Part shown: piece by piece, positions 33,183 to 40,578 of the stretch | Layout: every line of letters begins with the position of its first letter | Numbering within the stretch: the first letter of the stretch is position 1 | NCBI GenBank assembly: GCA_963735885.1 | Contig: CAVTMP010000007.1 | Span: 496,001 to 560,000 of the forward strand | Reading direction: 5' to 3' | Length of the DNA: 64,000 bases | DNA from: JBBSBL01 sp963735885 | GTDB lineage: Bacteria > Actinomycetota > Thermoleophilia > Solirubrobacterales > Solirubrobacteraceae | Notes under the pieces: model-generated | Database searches by the model: none | Seen by the model: only the letters and a program-made list of their open reading frames with translations | Told to the model about the DNA's origin: nothing | Program-made: the position numbers and the translations under genes

Positions 33183-34013
33183 ATGAGGGTTCTGGTCGTC
33201 TACGCGCATCCCAATCCCGGCTCGTTCTGCCACGCCGTGATGGAGCGGGTCACCAGCGGCCTGCGCGACGGGGGGCACGACGTCGACGTGATCGATCTGT
33301 ACGCGATCAAGTTCGATCCGGTCTTCCGCGACCGCGACTACAACCAGTTCATGCACGAGACGCTGCCGGACGACCTGATCGCGCAGGCGGACCTCAAGCA
33401 GGCGCTGGTGGCGCGCGCCGGCGGGCCCGTCCGGCGCGCGGTCGCGAAGCGATGGGTTCGCGGCAAGACCGATCGCGAGATCGTGCAGGCGCTCGGCAGG
33501 CGGACGCCCAGGGACGTGCGGCGGCACCAGGAGCGGGTCGCGCGCGCCGACGGCCTGGTCTTCGTCGCGCCGATCTACTGGATGGGGGTCCCGGCGATCC
33601 TCAAGGGGTGGATGGAGCGGGTGTTCGCGTACGGCTTCGCCTACACGCTCGACCGCGACGGCTGGAACGGGAACCTCGACGGCCGGGTGCCCCTGCTGAC
33701 CCAGCAGAAGGGGCTGGTCATCACCCCGACGTTCTTCACGCAGGACGAGTACGAGAAGGGTTGGCAGCAGGCGATCGACACGATCCTCTGTGACTGGAAC
33801 CTCAAGATGGCCGGGGTCGAGGAGACCGAGCACGTCTACCTCTACGCGGTCGGCGCCGTCGACCGGGCCACGCGCCTGGGCTACCTCGATCGCGCGTATC
33901 GACTCGGCAAGGAGTTCGCGCCCGACCCGGCACCGGCGAAGCGCGGCTCGTCGAGCGCCTCGACCCGCACGGCGACGTCAACTTCCGGCACTTCCGGACG
34001 CGGCACAGGCTGA
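33183..34013 (+). CDS. Flavodoxin-fold NAD(P)H quinone oxidoreductase
   Basis: A 276-residue protein of the NQO/MdaB group. It starts MRVLVVYAHPNPGSFCHAVM, the FMN/FAD-binding loop, and contains DGLVFVAPIYWMGVPAILKG and DRVFAYGFAYTL-like WMERVFAYGFAYTLDRDG. It likely reduces quinones with two electrons. The last 25 residues are Ser/Thr/Gly-rich and unlike the rest. Reading three C/G doublets (33920-33921, 33930-33931, 34003-34004) as single bases would replace that tail with GEARLVERLDPHGDVNFRHF and end at the same TGA; this is tentative. Confidence 0.85.
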   Translation: MRVLVVYAHPNPGSFCHAVMERVTSGLRDGGHDVDVIDLYAIKFDPVFRDRDYNQFMHETLPDDLIAQADLKQALVARAGGPVRRAVAKRWVRGKTDREIVQALGRRTPRDVRRHQERVARADGLVFVAPIYWMGVPAILKGWMERVFAYGFAYTLDRDGWNGNLDGRVPLLTQQKGLVITPTFFTQDEYEKGWQQAIDTILCDWNLKMAGVEETEHVYLYAVGAVDRATRLGYLDRAYRLGKEFAPDPAPAKRGSSSASTRTATSTSGTSGRGTG

Positions 34014-34046
34014 CCGAGCCGCGGTTCCCTCCCGGAGCGCTTCCCG

Positions 34047-34412
34047 CTACCAGCCCTCGGCCGGCTCCCAGAGCTCGAAGCGGTTGCCCTCCGGGTCGGT
34101 GGCCCAGCCGAAGCGTCCCTGCTCGGTGGCCTGGATCGCCTCGTCCACCGCCGCGCCGGCGCCGCGGAGCTGGTCGAGCATGGCGTCGAGGTCGCGGACC
34201 CGGTAGTTCAGCATCCACGCCTGCTCCGGCGAGCCGAGGTGGTCGCTCTCCTCGGCGAACGGGGCCCACACGAGCGACGCATCGGACTCGGCGACGAGCG
34301 GCTCGCCGTCCGGGATGCCGAGCTGCTCCGCGTACCACTGCCGCAGCCCCTCCGGATCCCGTGACCGGAAGAAGACCCCGCCGATCCCGGTGATCCGCTC
34401 CACGAGCGCCAT
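34047..34412 (-). CDS. VOC/glyoxalase-family protein
   Basis: A 121-residue single vicinal-oxygen-chelate domain: ITGIGGVFFRSRDPEGLRQW YAEQLG at the start and QGRFGWATDPEGNRFELWEP at the end, where the terminal glutamate is a usual metal ligand. Reaction unknown; the family includes glyoxalases, dioxygenases and resistance proteins. ATG 34412 starts right after the PhzF stop (1 nt gap), so the two genes are probably co-transcribed. Confidence 0.85.
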   Translation of the reverse strand: MALVERITGIGGVFFRSRDPEGLRQWYAEQLGIPDGEPLVAESDASLVWAPFAEESDHLGSPEQAWMLNYRVRDLDAMLDQLRGAGAAVDEAIQATEQGRFGWATDPEGNRFELWEPAEGW

Positions 34413-34413
34413 G

Positions 34414-35286
34414 CTACGGGGCGGTGGGCAGGTGCACCGCGCCCTCGGCGACCAGCACGACGCCGCCGCCGACCCGGGCGCGGCCGTCCTCCATCGCGGC
34501 GTGGAGCCGCGACGGGCGGCCCATCTCCACCCCCTGGACGATCTCGACGCGCTCGCACCCCGCGCGCGCCGCGAGGTAGGCGACGAGCGGGCCGGCGGCC
34601 GATCCGGTCGCGGCGTCCTCGCCCTCGGCGACGAGGCGGGTGAACATGCGGGCCCGTGCGCGCCCGGCGGCCGGGTCGCAGGCCACGAGGTAGACGCTGT
34701 GGGCGCCGAGCGGCGCGAGCAGCGCGGCGATCGCCGCGAGGTCCGGCGCCGCGCGCGCGAGCGACTCGGCGCGCGCGACCGGCGCGATCAGGTGGGGGAG
34801 CCCGGTCGAGGCGACCTGCGGGTCGAGCGCGGGGTCGGCGTCGTCCGGGTCGAGTCCCACGGCGGCCAGCGCCGCCGCCGGGTCGACGGTCGCGCCCAGG
34901 GCGGCCGGCTCCTGGAGGACGGACGCCTCGGCGCGTCCGTCGCGGGCATCGACCTCGACCCGCACCGGCTGGAGCCCCGCGTGCGTCTCCTGCACGTACT
35001 CCGTCGCGCGCTCGCCGCGGGCGAGCGCCACCGCGACCGCCGTCCCCAGCGACGGGTGCCCCGCGAACGGCATCTCCTCGACCACGGTGAAGATCCGGTT
35101 GCGGTAGTCGGCCCCCGCCGCGCCGGCGGTCTGGACGAACGTGGTCTCCGACAGCTTCGTCTCCCGGGCGAAGGCCTGCATCGTCGCGTCGTCGAGGGCG
35201 TCGGCGTCGTGGACCACGGCGAGCTGGTTGCCGGTCAGCGGCCGCTCGGCGAACACGTCGAGCCAGGTGAGGCGGTGGGTGCTCAC
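34414..35286 (-). CDS. PhzF-family isomerase/epimerase-like protein
   Basis: A 290-residue PhzF-fold protein. The start THRLTWLDVFAERPLTGNQL and the catalytic glutamate in LSETTFVQTAGAAG are diagnostic, as are EMPFAGHPSLGTAVAVALAR and EGEDAATGSAAGPLVAYLAA. The fold is diaminopimelate-epimerase-like; most members have no known reaction. GTG 35286 overlaps the stop of the small upstream gene (GTGA). Confidence 0.92.
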   Translation of the reverse strand: MSTHRLTWLDVFAERPLTGNQLAVVHDADALDDATMQAFARETKLSETTFVQTAGAAGADYRNRIFTVVEEMPFAGHPSLGTAVAVALARGERATEYVQETHAGLQPVRVEVDARDGRAEASVLQEPAALGATVDPAAALAAVGLDPDDADPALDPQVASTGLPHLIAPVARAESLARAAPDLAAIAALLAPLGAHSVYLVACDPAAGRARARMFTRLVAEGEDAATGSAAGPLVAYLAARAGCERVEIVQGVEMGRPSRLHAAMEDGRARVGGGVVLVAEGAVHLPTAP

Positions 35287-35661
35287 CGCGGGCCCCGGCC
35301 GCGCGCCTCGCCGCGCCGCAGGCAGGTGACCGCGAGCCAGCGGCCCGGGCGGGCGGTCGGCGTGAGCGGATAGGCGAGGTCGCCGTCCACCGCCCAGCGC
35401 TCGGTGTCGCGGTCCGACACCGCCCAGCCGGGCGGCCACCGGCTCACGTCCGCCGCCTCGAGCGAGGCGATCAGGGCGGCGGCGGCCGCTTCGACGCCGG
35501 CGTCGCGCCACGGGGCTCGCGCGCGGAAGCGCACGAGGCAGTGGTCGCTCGGCACGATCTCCGGCGCCTCGGGATGGCCGGTGCGGGCGACGCCGAGGTC
35601 CATTCAGCCGATCGCTCCCGGCGCCCGCGCGGCGGGCGCGGCGGATCTCGGGATCGGTCAT
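35283..35661 (-). CDS. Small hypothetical protein (probably one extra base near its 5' end)
   Basis: Unrecognised. The intact frame from ATG 35603 gives 106 residues (GHPEAPEIVPSDHCLVRFRA, PGWAVSDRDTERWAVDGDLA) that look like real protein. A leaderless-looking start lies further up: TAGATT is 7 nt before ATG 35661, giving MTDPEIRRARRAGAGSDRLN, and reading the doublet at 35592-35593, CG(GC)GTC, as one base joins both parts into about 125 residues. If the doublet is real, the gene starts at 35603. Coupled to PhzF. Confidence 0.55.
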
Positions 35662-35668
35662 GCGCGCC

Positions 35669-35674
35669 AATCTA
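35669..35674 (-). promoter_or_regulatory. -10-like TAGATT overlapping the ychF stop codon
   Basis: TAGATT (35674-35669) is 7 nt before ATG 35661, and its first three bases (35674-35672) are the ychF stop codon. Third example in the window of a stop TAG used as the beginning of a -10-like hexamer. Confidence 0.4.
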
Positions 35675-36751
35675 CGGCGTGAACTTGACGGTGATGACGT
35701 CCCCGTCGGCCATCGCGTAGTCGCGCCCCTCGAGCCGCAGCGTGCCGCGCTCCCGCGCTCCCGCGTAGCCCCCGGCCGCGACCAGCTCCTCCCAGCCGAC
35801 GACCTCCGCGCGCACGAACCCGCGCTGGATGTCGGAGTGGATCACCCCGGCCGCGGTCCACGCGGTGCTGCCCGCCGGGACGTGCCAGGACTGGGCGGGC
35901 TTCGCCTCGCCGGCGGTGAAGAAGGCGATCAGGTCGAGCAGCGCGAAGGCCCCGCGGAGGACCCGGGCCAGGCCCGACTCCTCGACGCCGAGGTCTCCCC
36001 GCATCGCGGCGGCGTCCTCCACGTCGAGCTCGGCCAGCTCGGCCTCGATGCGCGAGGAGACCGCGACGATCCCGCCGCCGCGGGCGGCGGCGTGGGCCGC
36101 GAGCGCCGGCGGGGCCTCGTCCTCGCCCTCGTCGACGTTGACCACGAACAGGACCGGCTTGGCGGTGAGCGGCTGGAGGTTGCGCAGCGCGTCGGGCGCG
36201 GCCTCGGGCGGCGGGACCGTGCGCGCCGGCCGGCCGGCCTGCAGGGCGCCGACGATCTCGCGCAGCCACGCCTCCTCCGCCACCGCCGCCGCGTCGCCGG
36301 AGCGGGCCTGGCGCACCACCTTCTCCAGCCGCCGCTCGGCCTGGTCGAGGTCCGCGTAGGCGAGCTCGGTCTCGATCGTCTCGGCGTCGCGGACCGGGTC
36401 CACCTCGCCCTCGGGATGGACGACGTTCGGGTCGCCGTGCGCGCGGACGACGTGGAGGAGCGCGTCGACCTCGCGGATGTTGGCCAGGAAGCGGTTGCCG
36501 AGCCCCTCGCCCTCGTGCGCCCCGCGAACGAGCCCGGCGATGTCGTGGACGTCGAGCGTGTCGTAGACGACCTCGGAGGCGCCGATCGTCTCCGCGACGC
36601 GGTCGAGCCGCGGGTCCGGGACCGGCACCACGGCGACGTTCGGCTCGATCGTCGTGAACGGGTAGTTCGCCGCCTCGGCGGCCACCCGGGTCAACGCGCT
36701 GAACAGCGAGGACTTGCCCGCGTTGGGCAGCCCGACGATGCCGACCTTCAC
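35672..36751 (-). CDS. ychF: YchF/OLA1-family ATPase
   Basis: A 359-residue Obg-related P-loop NTPase that prefers ATP and associates with ribosomes. G1 is VGIVGLPNAGKSSLFSALTR, switch and G3 are TTIEPNVAVVPVPD and DIAGLVRGAHEGEGLGN, G4 is VNVDEGE (NxxE instead of NKxD, as expected for YchF), and the C-terminal TGS domain reads AAGVIHSDIQRGFVRAEVVG to the end. Its ATG overlaps the stop of the HAD phosphatase gene (ATGA). Confidence 0.96.
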   Translation of the reverse strand: MKVGIVGLPNAGKSSLFSALTRVAAEAANYPFTTIEPNVAVVPVPDPRLDRVAETIGASEVVYDTLDVHDIAGLVRGAHEGEGLGNRFLANIREVDALLHVVRAHGDPNVVHPEGEVDPVRDAETIETELAYADLDQAERRLEKVVRQARSGDAAAVAEEAWLREIVGALQAGRPARTVPPPEAAPDALRNLQPLTAKPVLFVVNVDEGEDEAPPALAAHAAARGGGIVAVSSRIEAELAELDVEDAAAMRGDLGVEESGLARVLRGAFALLDLIAFFTAGEAKPAQSWHVPAGSTAWTAAGVIHSDIQRGFVRAEVVGWEELVAAGGYAGARERGTLRLEGRDYAMADGDVITVKFTP

Positions 36752-37527
36752 GCGACCTCGTCGACGAGGTCCGCGACGGAGTCCACGACGCGCGCCGCGC
36801 GATAGGGGAAGCGCTCCGCCTGCTCCCGCGAGGTGATCCCGGTGAGGACGAGCACGGTCTCGAGGCCGGCCTCGAGCCCGGCGACGACGTCGGTGTCCAT
36901 GCGGTCGCCGATCATCGCCGTCGCCTCCGAGTGGGCGTCGATCGCGTTGAGCGCCGAGCGCATCATCAGCGGGTTGGGCTTGCCGACGTAGTAGGGCTCC
37001 GCGCCCGTGGCGCGGCTGATCAGCGCCGCGACGCTGCCGGTCGCCGGCAGCGGCCCGTCGGGCGTCGGGCCGGTCGGGTCCGGGTTCGTGGCGATGAAGC
37101 GGGCGCCGGCGTCGATGAGCCGGATCGCCTGCGTGATGCGCTCGAAGCTGTAGGTCCGGGTCTCGCCGAGCACGACGTAGTCCGGGTCGCGCTCGCTCAG
37201 CGTGTACCCGGCGGCGTGGAGCGCGGTGGTCAGGCCGGACTCGCCGATGACGAAGGCGGAGCCGCCGGGCCGCTGGTCGGAGAGGAAGCGGCCGGTGGCC
37301 AGCGCCGAGGTCCAGATCGACTCCTCGGGCACCTCGAGCCCGCTGATCGCCAATCGGGCGGCGAGGTCGCGCCGGGTGTAGATCGAGTTGTTCGTCAGCA
37401 CGAGGAAGGGGATCGCGCGCTCGACCAGCCGGGCGAGGAAGCGGTCGGCGCCGGGGATCGCGCGCTCCTCGCGCACGAGCACGCCGTCCATGTCCATCAG
37501 CCAGGAGTGGATCTCGCGGCGGCCCAT
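36748..37527 (-). CDS. HAD-superfamily IIA phosphatase (NagD/phosphoglycolate type)
   Basis: A 259-residue HAD phosphatase. Motif I WLMDMDGVLVREERAIPGAD, motif II VLTNNSIYTRR, motif III in YVGKPNPLMM and motif IV AMIGDRMDTDVVAGLEAGLE are all intact, with the large C2 cap of the NagD type. Likely clears damaged or by-product phosphates such as 2-phosphoglycolate. TACGCT lies 8 nt before ATG 37527. Coupled to ychF. Confidence 0.92.
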   Translation of the reverse strand: MGRREIHSWLMDMDGVLVREERAIPGADRFLARLVERAIPFLVLTNNSIYTRRDLAARLAISGLEVPEESIWTSALATGRFLSDQRPGGSAFVIGESGLTTALHAAGYTLSERDPDYVVLGETRTYSFERITQAIRLIDAGARFIATNPDPTGPTPDGPLPATGSVAALISRATGAEPYYVGKPNPLMMRSALNAIDAHSEATAMIGDRMDTDVVAGLEAGLETVLVLTGITSREQAERFPYRAARVVDSVADLVDEVA

Positions 37528-37535
37528 CGCGCAGG

Positions 37536-37541
37536 AGCGTA
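37536..37541 (-). promoter_or_regulatory. -10-like TACGCT before the HAD phosphatase gene
   Basis: TACGCT (37541-37536) is 8 nt before ATG 37527, with no ribosome binding site between. Would drive the HAD-ychF pair. Confidence 0.45.
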
Positions 37542-37552
37542 GACGCGAGGTC

Positions 37553-37774
37553 CTACGCGCCGAAGCCGACCCGCGCCTCGTCCACGTCCGTGCGGACGTA
37601 GACGACCTGCGCGAGGTCGAGGAGCACCGGGCCGTCCTCGGACTCGAGCTCGTGCCAGCCGCCGCCGCCCTTCCCCAGCGCCTTGCGCAGCGCGTCGGCG
37701 GCCTTCGCCTCGGCGCGGACCGGCAGGGCCAGGCCGCCCTGGAAGCCGATGGTGAGCCGGTGCGACAGGGCCAT
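37553..37774 (-). CDS. Small protein of unknown function (DUF3107-like layout)
   Basis: A 73-residue protein, HRLTIGFQGGLALPVRAEAK then WHELESEDGPVLLDLAQVVY VRTD. The pattern of an early beta strand, a helix and a late strand ending in VYVRTD recalls the small actinobacterial DUF3107 proteins, but identity is too low to be sure by eye. ATG 37774 overlaps the stop of the epimerase gene (TGATG), so it is translated with it. Confidence 0.55.
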   Translation of the reverse strand: MALSHRLTIGFQGGLALPVRAEAKAADALRKALGKGGGGWHELESEDGPVLLDLAQVVYVRTDVDEARVGFGA

Positions 37775-38178
37775 CAGTGGGCGGGGGTGACGATCTCGGT
37801 GAGGACCGAGCCGGTGGATGCGGGGTGGAGGAACGCGACGGAGGAGCCGCGGATGCCGGTCCGCGGCGCCTCGTCGATCAGGCGCAGCCCGGCGGCCTTC
37901 AGCTGCGCGAGCGCCGCCGCGACGTCCGGCACCTGGTAGGCGACGTGGTGGAGGCCCGGTCCCCGGCGGGCGAGGAACTTCCCGACCGGCGTGTCGGGGC
38001 CGAGCGGGCGCAGGAGCTCGACGTGGCCCTCGCCGACGTCGAGCAGCGCGGCTTCGACGCCCTGCTCGGAGACGACCTCGCGGTGGACGAGGGGCATCCG
38101 CAGGCTGCCCGCATAGAGGGCGAGGCCGGCGTCGAGGTCCTCGACGGCCACGCCGATGTGGTCGATGCGCCCGAGCAC
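37774..38178 (-). CDS. mce: Methylmalonyl-CoA epimerase
   Basis: A 134-residue VOC-fold epimerase that interconverts the two methylmalonyl-CoA isomers in propionyl-CoA metabolism. Metal ligands sit in RIDHIGVAVEDLDAGLALYA (His), VELLRPLG (Glu), GLHHVAYQVPDVAAALAQLK (His) and TEIVTPAH (Glu). TATCCT lies 8 nt before GTG 38178. No mutase gene is nearby. Confidence 0.92.
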   Translation of the reverse strand: MLGRIDHIGVAVEDLDAGLALYAGSLRMPLVHREVVSEQGVEAALLDVGEGHVELLRPLGPDTPVGKFLARRGPGLHHVAYQVPDVAAALAQLKAAGLRLIDEAPRTGIRGSSVAFLHPASTGSVLTEIVTPAH

Positions 38179-38186
38179 GGGCGCGG

Positions 38187-38192
38187 AGGATA
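38187..38192 (-). promoter_or_regulatory. -10-like TATCCT before mce
   Basis: TATCCT (38192-38187) is 8 nt before GTG 38178, with no ribosome binding site. It lies in the 28-bp gap after the ftsH stop. Confidence 0.4.
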
Positions 38193-38206
38193 GCGGCGGA
38201 CCGCGC

Positions 38207-39763
38207 TCAGCCGGCCGAGGGCTCGCCCTCGGGCGCGCGGTCGAGGCGCCGGCTCGCGGCGAGGCCGATGCCGCCGCGCTCGGTGCCGGCCGGGCCGGGC
38301 CCGGCGCCGCTCATGATCCGCTCGATCTCCTCGCGCTCGATGACCTCGTTCGCCAGCAGCGTCTGCGCCAGCGCGTCGAGGCGGCCGCGCTCCGCCCGCA
38401 CGAGGTCGAGCGCGCCGCGGAAGGCGACGTTCGCGAGGTCCTGCTCCTCCTCGTCGCGGATCCGGCGGGTCGTGTCGGCGATGTCGGCGATCGCCCGCGC
38501 GGCCCGCGTCCCGGTGCCCATCGCGTACTCGGTGACCATCGCGTGGGCGATGTCCGCGACCCGCCCCAGGTCGTCCGAGGCGCCGGTGGTGATCGAGCCG
38601 AACACCTCCTCCTCGGCCGCGCGGCCGCCGAGCAGCACGATCATGTAGTCGAGCAGCTCCTCGCGCGTCTTCAGGTAGCGGTCCTCCTCGGGGAGGTTCA
38701 GCGTGTAGCCGAGCGCGCGCCCGCGGGGGATGATCGAGATCTTGTGGACGCGGTCCACCGAGGCGAGCAGCTCCGCGCAGAGCGCGTGGCCGGCCTCGTG
38801 GTAGGCGACGACGCGCTTCTCGTGGTCGTTCAGCGTGCGCCGCGACTGCATCCCGGCCACGACGCGCTCGAGGGCCGAGTCGAAGTCGCCCTGGACGAGC
38901 GTGTCGGCGTCCCGCCGCGCCGCGAAGATCGCCGCCTCGTTGCAGATGTTGGCGAGATCGGCGCCGGTGAGGCCGGCGGTCTGCCGCGCGACCTTCGCGA
39001 GGTCGACGCGCTCGAGCGGCTTGTCGCGGGCGTGGACGCGGAGGATGCGCTCGCGCCCGCGTACGTCGGGCGGGGCGATGAAGATCTGCCGATCGAAGCG
39101 GCCGGGGCGCAGCAGCGCGGTGTCGAGCTTCTCGAGCAGGTTGGAGGCGGCGATGACGACGACGTTCTCGCGCGCCGAGAAGCCGTCCATCTCGACGAGG
39201 AGCTGGTTGAGGGTCTGGTCCTTCTCGCCGGAGAAGTCGGCGCCGCGGTGGCCGCCGACCGCGTCGAGCTCGTCGATGAAGATGATCGCCGGCGCGTTCT
39301 TCCGCGCGGTGGCGAACAGGCGGCGGATCCGCGCGGCGCCGAGCCCGGCGAACATCTCGACGAACGCCGCGGCGGACTGGGAGTAGAACGTCGCGCCCGA
39401 CTCGTGGGCGACGGCCTTGGCGAGCAGCGTCTTGCCGGTGCCGGGCGGGCCGTGGAGCAGGATGCCCTTCGGCACCCGGGCGCCGAGGCGGCCGAAGCGC
39501 TTGGGATCGCGCAGGAACTCGACGACCTCCCGCAGCTCCTCCTTCGCCTCCTCGGCGCCGGCGATGTCCTCCCAGCCGATCGCGATGCGCTGCTGGGGCT
39601 TGATCTCGACCGGCTTCATCCGGGCCCCGCCGCGCACCATGCGGAGGGTCATCCAGACGAGGAGCACCAGCGCCCCCATGAAGATGATCGGCAGCCAGGT
39701 GACCGCCCAGTCCTGCAACGTGGGCGAGCCGAGGAAGTCCGCGGGCGGCGGTGCGGGCGGCAT
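38207..39763 (-). CDS. ftsH: FtsH-like AAA+ zinc metalloprotease, short N-terminus
   Basis: Membrane-bound ATP-dependent protease, 518 residues. Only one membrane segment precedes the ATPase (about residues 22-43, WLPIIFMGALVLLVWMTLRM); the usual periplasmic domain is missing. Walker A HGPPGTGKTLLAKAVAHESG, Walker B IIFIDELDAVGGHRG, the SRH region LLRPGRFDRQIFI and the protease site AYHEAGHALCAELL are intact, with the third zinc ligand in GASDDLGRVADIA. TAGAAT lies 8 nt before ATG 39763. Possibly a second FtsH copy of the genome. Confidence 0.92.
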   Translation of the reverse strand: MPPAPPPADFLGSPTLQDWAVTWLPIIFMGALVLLVWMTLRMVRGGARMKPVEIKPQQRIAIGWEDIAGAEEAKEELREVVEFLRDPKRFGRLGARVPKGILLHGPPGTGKTLLAKAVAHESGATFYSQSAAAFVEMFAGLGAARIRRLFATARKNAPAIIFIDELDAVGGHRGADFSGEKDQTLNQLLVEMDGFSARENVVVIAASNLLEKLDTALLRPGRFDRQIFIAPPDVRGRERILRVHARDKPLERVDLAKVARQTAGLTGADLANICNEAAIFAARRDADTLVQGDFDSALERVVAGMQSRRTLNDHEKRVVAYHEAGHALCAELLASVDRVHKISIIPRGRALGYTLNLPEEDRYLKTREELLDYMIVLLGGRAAEEEVFGSITTGASDDLGRVADIAHAMVTEYAMGTGTRAARAIADIADTTRRIRDEEEQDLANVAFRGALDLVRAERGRLDALAQTLLANEVIEREEIERIMSGAGPGPAGTERGGIGLAASRRLDRAPEGEPSAG

Positions 39764-39771
39764 CGATCCGG

Positions 39772-39777
39772 ATTCTA
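39772..39777 (-). promoter_or_regulatory. -10-like TAGAAT overlapping the DUF1385 stop codon
   Basis: TAGAAT (39777-39772) is 8 nt before ATG 39763; its first three bases are the TAG stop of the upstream DUF1385 gene. Confidence 0.45.
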
Positions 39778-40578
39778 GTTGTTCGTGGTAGGAGGCGGGG
39801 GTGCGGGCTCCACGCGGAGGATCTCGGCGAGCGCCGCGCGGCCGACCTCGAGCTGCCGGTCGTCGGGCTCGCGCGTGCCGATCGCGCGCTGCAGCTCGTG
39901 GCCGGGGCGGCGCAGCGCCCGGGCCAGGCGGGTGCCGGCGTGGCGCTCGGACCACGCGAAGACCTCGACCGCGACGCCGACCGAGGCGAGCGCGACCGCC
40001 GAGCTCGCCGCCGGCCCGGGGCGCTCGGTCGCGGCGCGCAGCAGCGAGACGCCGGCGAGGTTCGCGGCGAGCAGCGGCGCCATGAGGTGGGAGCCGCAGC
40101 GGTCGTGCTCCTTCGCCGCGTCCGCGGCGTCGGGCGTGTCCTGCTCGTAGGCGGCGATCGCCTTGTGCTCGACCCCGTGGTAGGCGGCGAGCTCGCCCCC
40201 GCGCAGCGCCGCGACGGCGGGCGCGACGGAGAGGGCGAGCGCCGCCGCCTCGCCCGCGACGCCGCGGCGGCGCAGGAGCGAGCCGGCGACCATCGTGCCG
40301 GCGGTGACGCCCGCGACCCGCGCGGTGGCGAACGGCAGCTCGGCCTCGGGCAGGCGCGCCTTCACCAGCGGGATGACGACCATCGCCTCCCCGAGCCGGG
40401 CGACGCCGCGGACCCCCGGGACCCCGTCGAGGCCGCGCACCCGCGGCTTGCCCCCGGACGCGACGCGGAGCTCGCCGTCCCGGGTCCGGACCGCGGCGGC
40501 CCAGCGCGTCGGCCCGTGCACGAGCAGCCCGTTGCGCAGCGCCATGCCGCCGAGGCGGAGCTTCGGCGCCTCGCTCAT
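39775..40578 (-). CDS. DUF1385 family protein
   Basis: A 267-residue protein with typical DUF1385 parts: LRLGGMALRNGLLVHGPTRW near the N-terminus, the HGVEHKAIAAYE motif, and EHDRCGSHLMAPL. Histidine, glutamate and cysteine in these motifs look like a metal site, but no activity is known. Two or more hydrophobic segments suggest membrane association. ATG 40578 overlaps the stop of the M20 peptidase gene (ATGA). Confidence 0.88.
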   Translation of the reverse strand: MSEAPKLRLGGMALRNGLLVHGPTRWAAAVRTRDGELRVASGGKPRVRGLDGVPGVRGVARLGEAMVVIPLVKARLPEAELPFATARVAGVTAGTMVAGSLLRRRGVAGEAAALALSVAPAVAALRGGELAAYHGVEHKAIAAYEQDTPDAADAAKEHDRCGSHLMAPLLAANLAGVSLLRAATERPGPAASSAVALASVGVAVEVFAWSERHAGTRLARALRRPGHELQRAIGTREPDDRQLEVGRAALAEILRVEPAPPPPTTNN

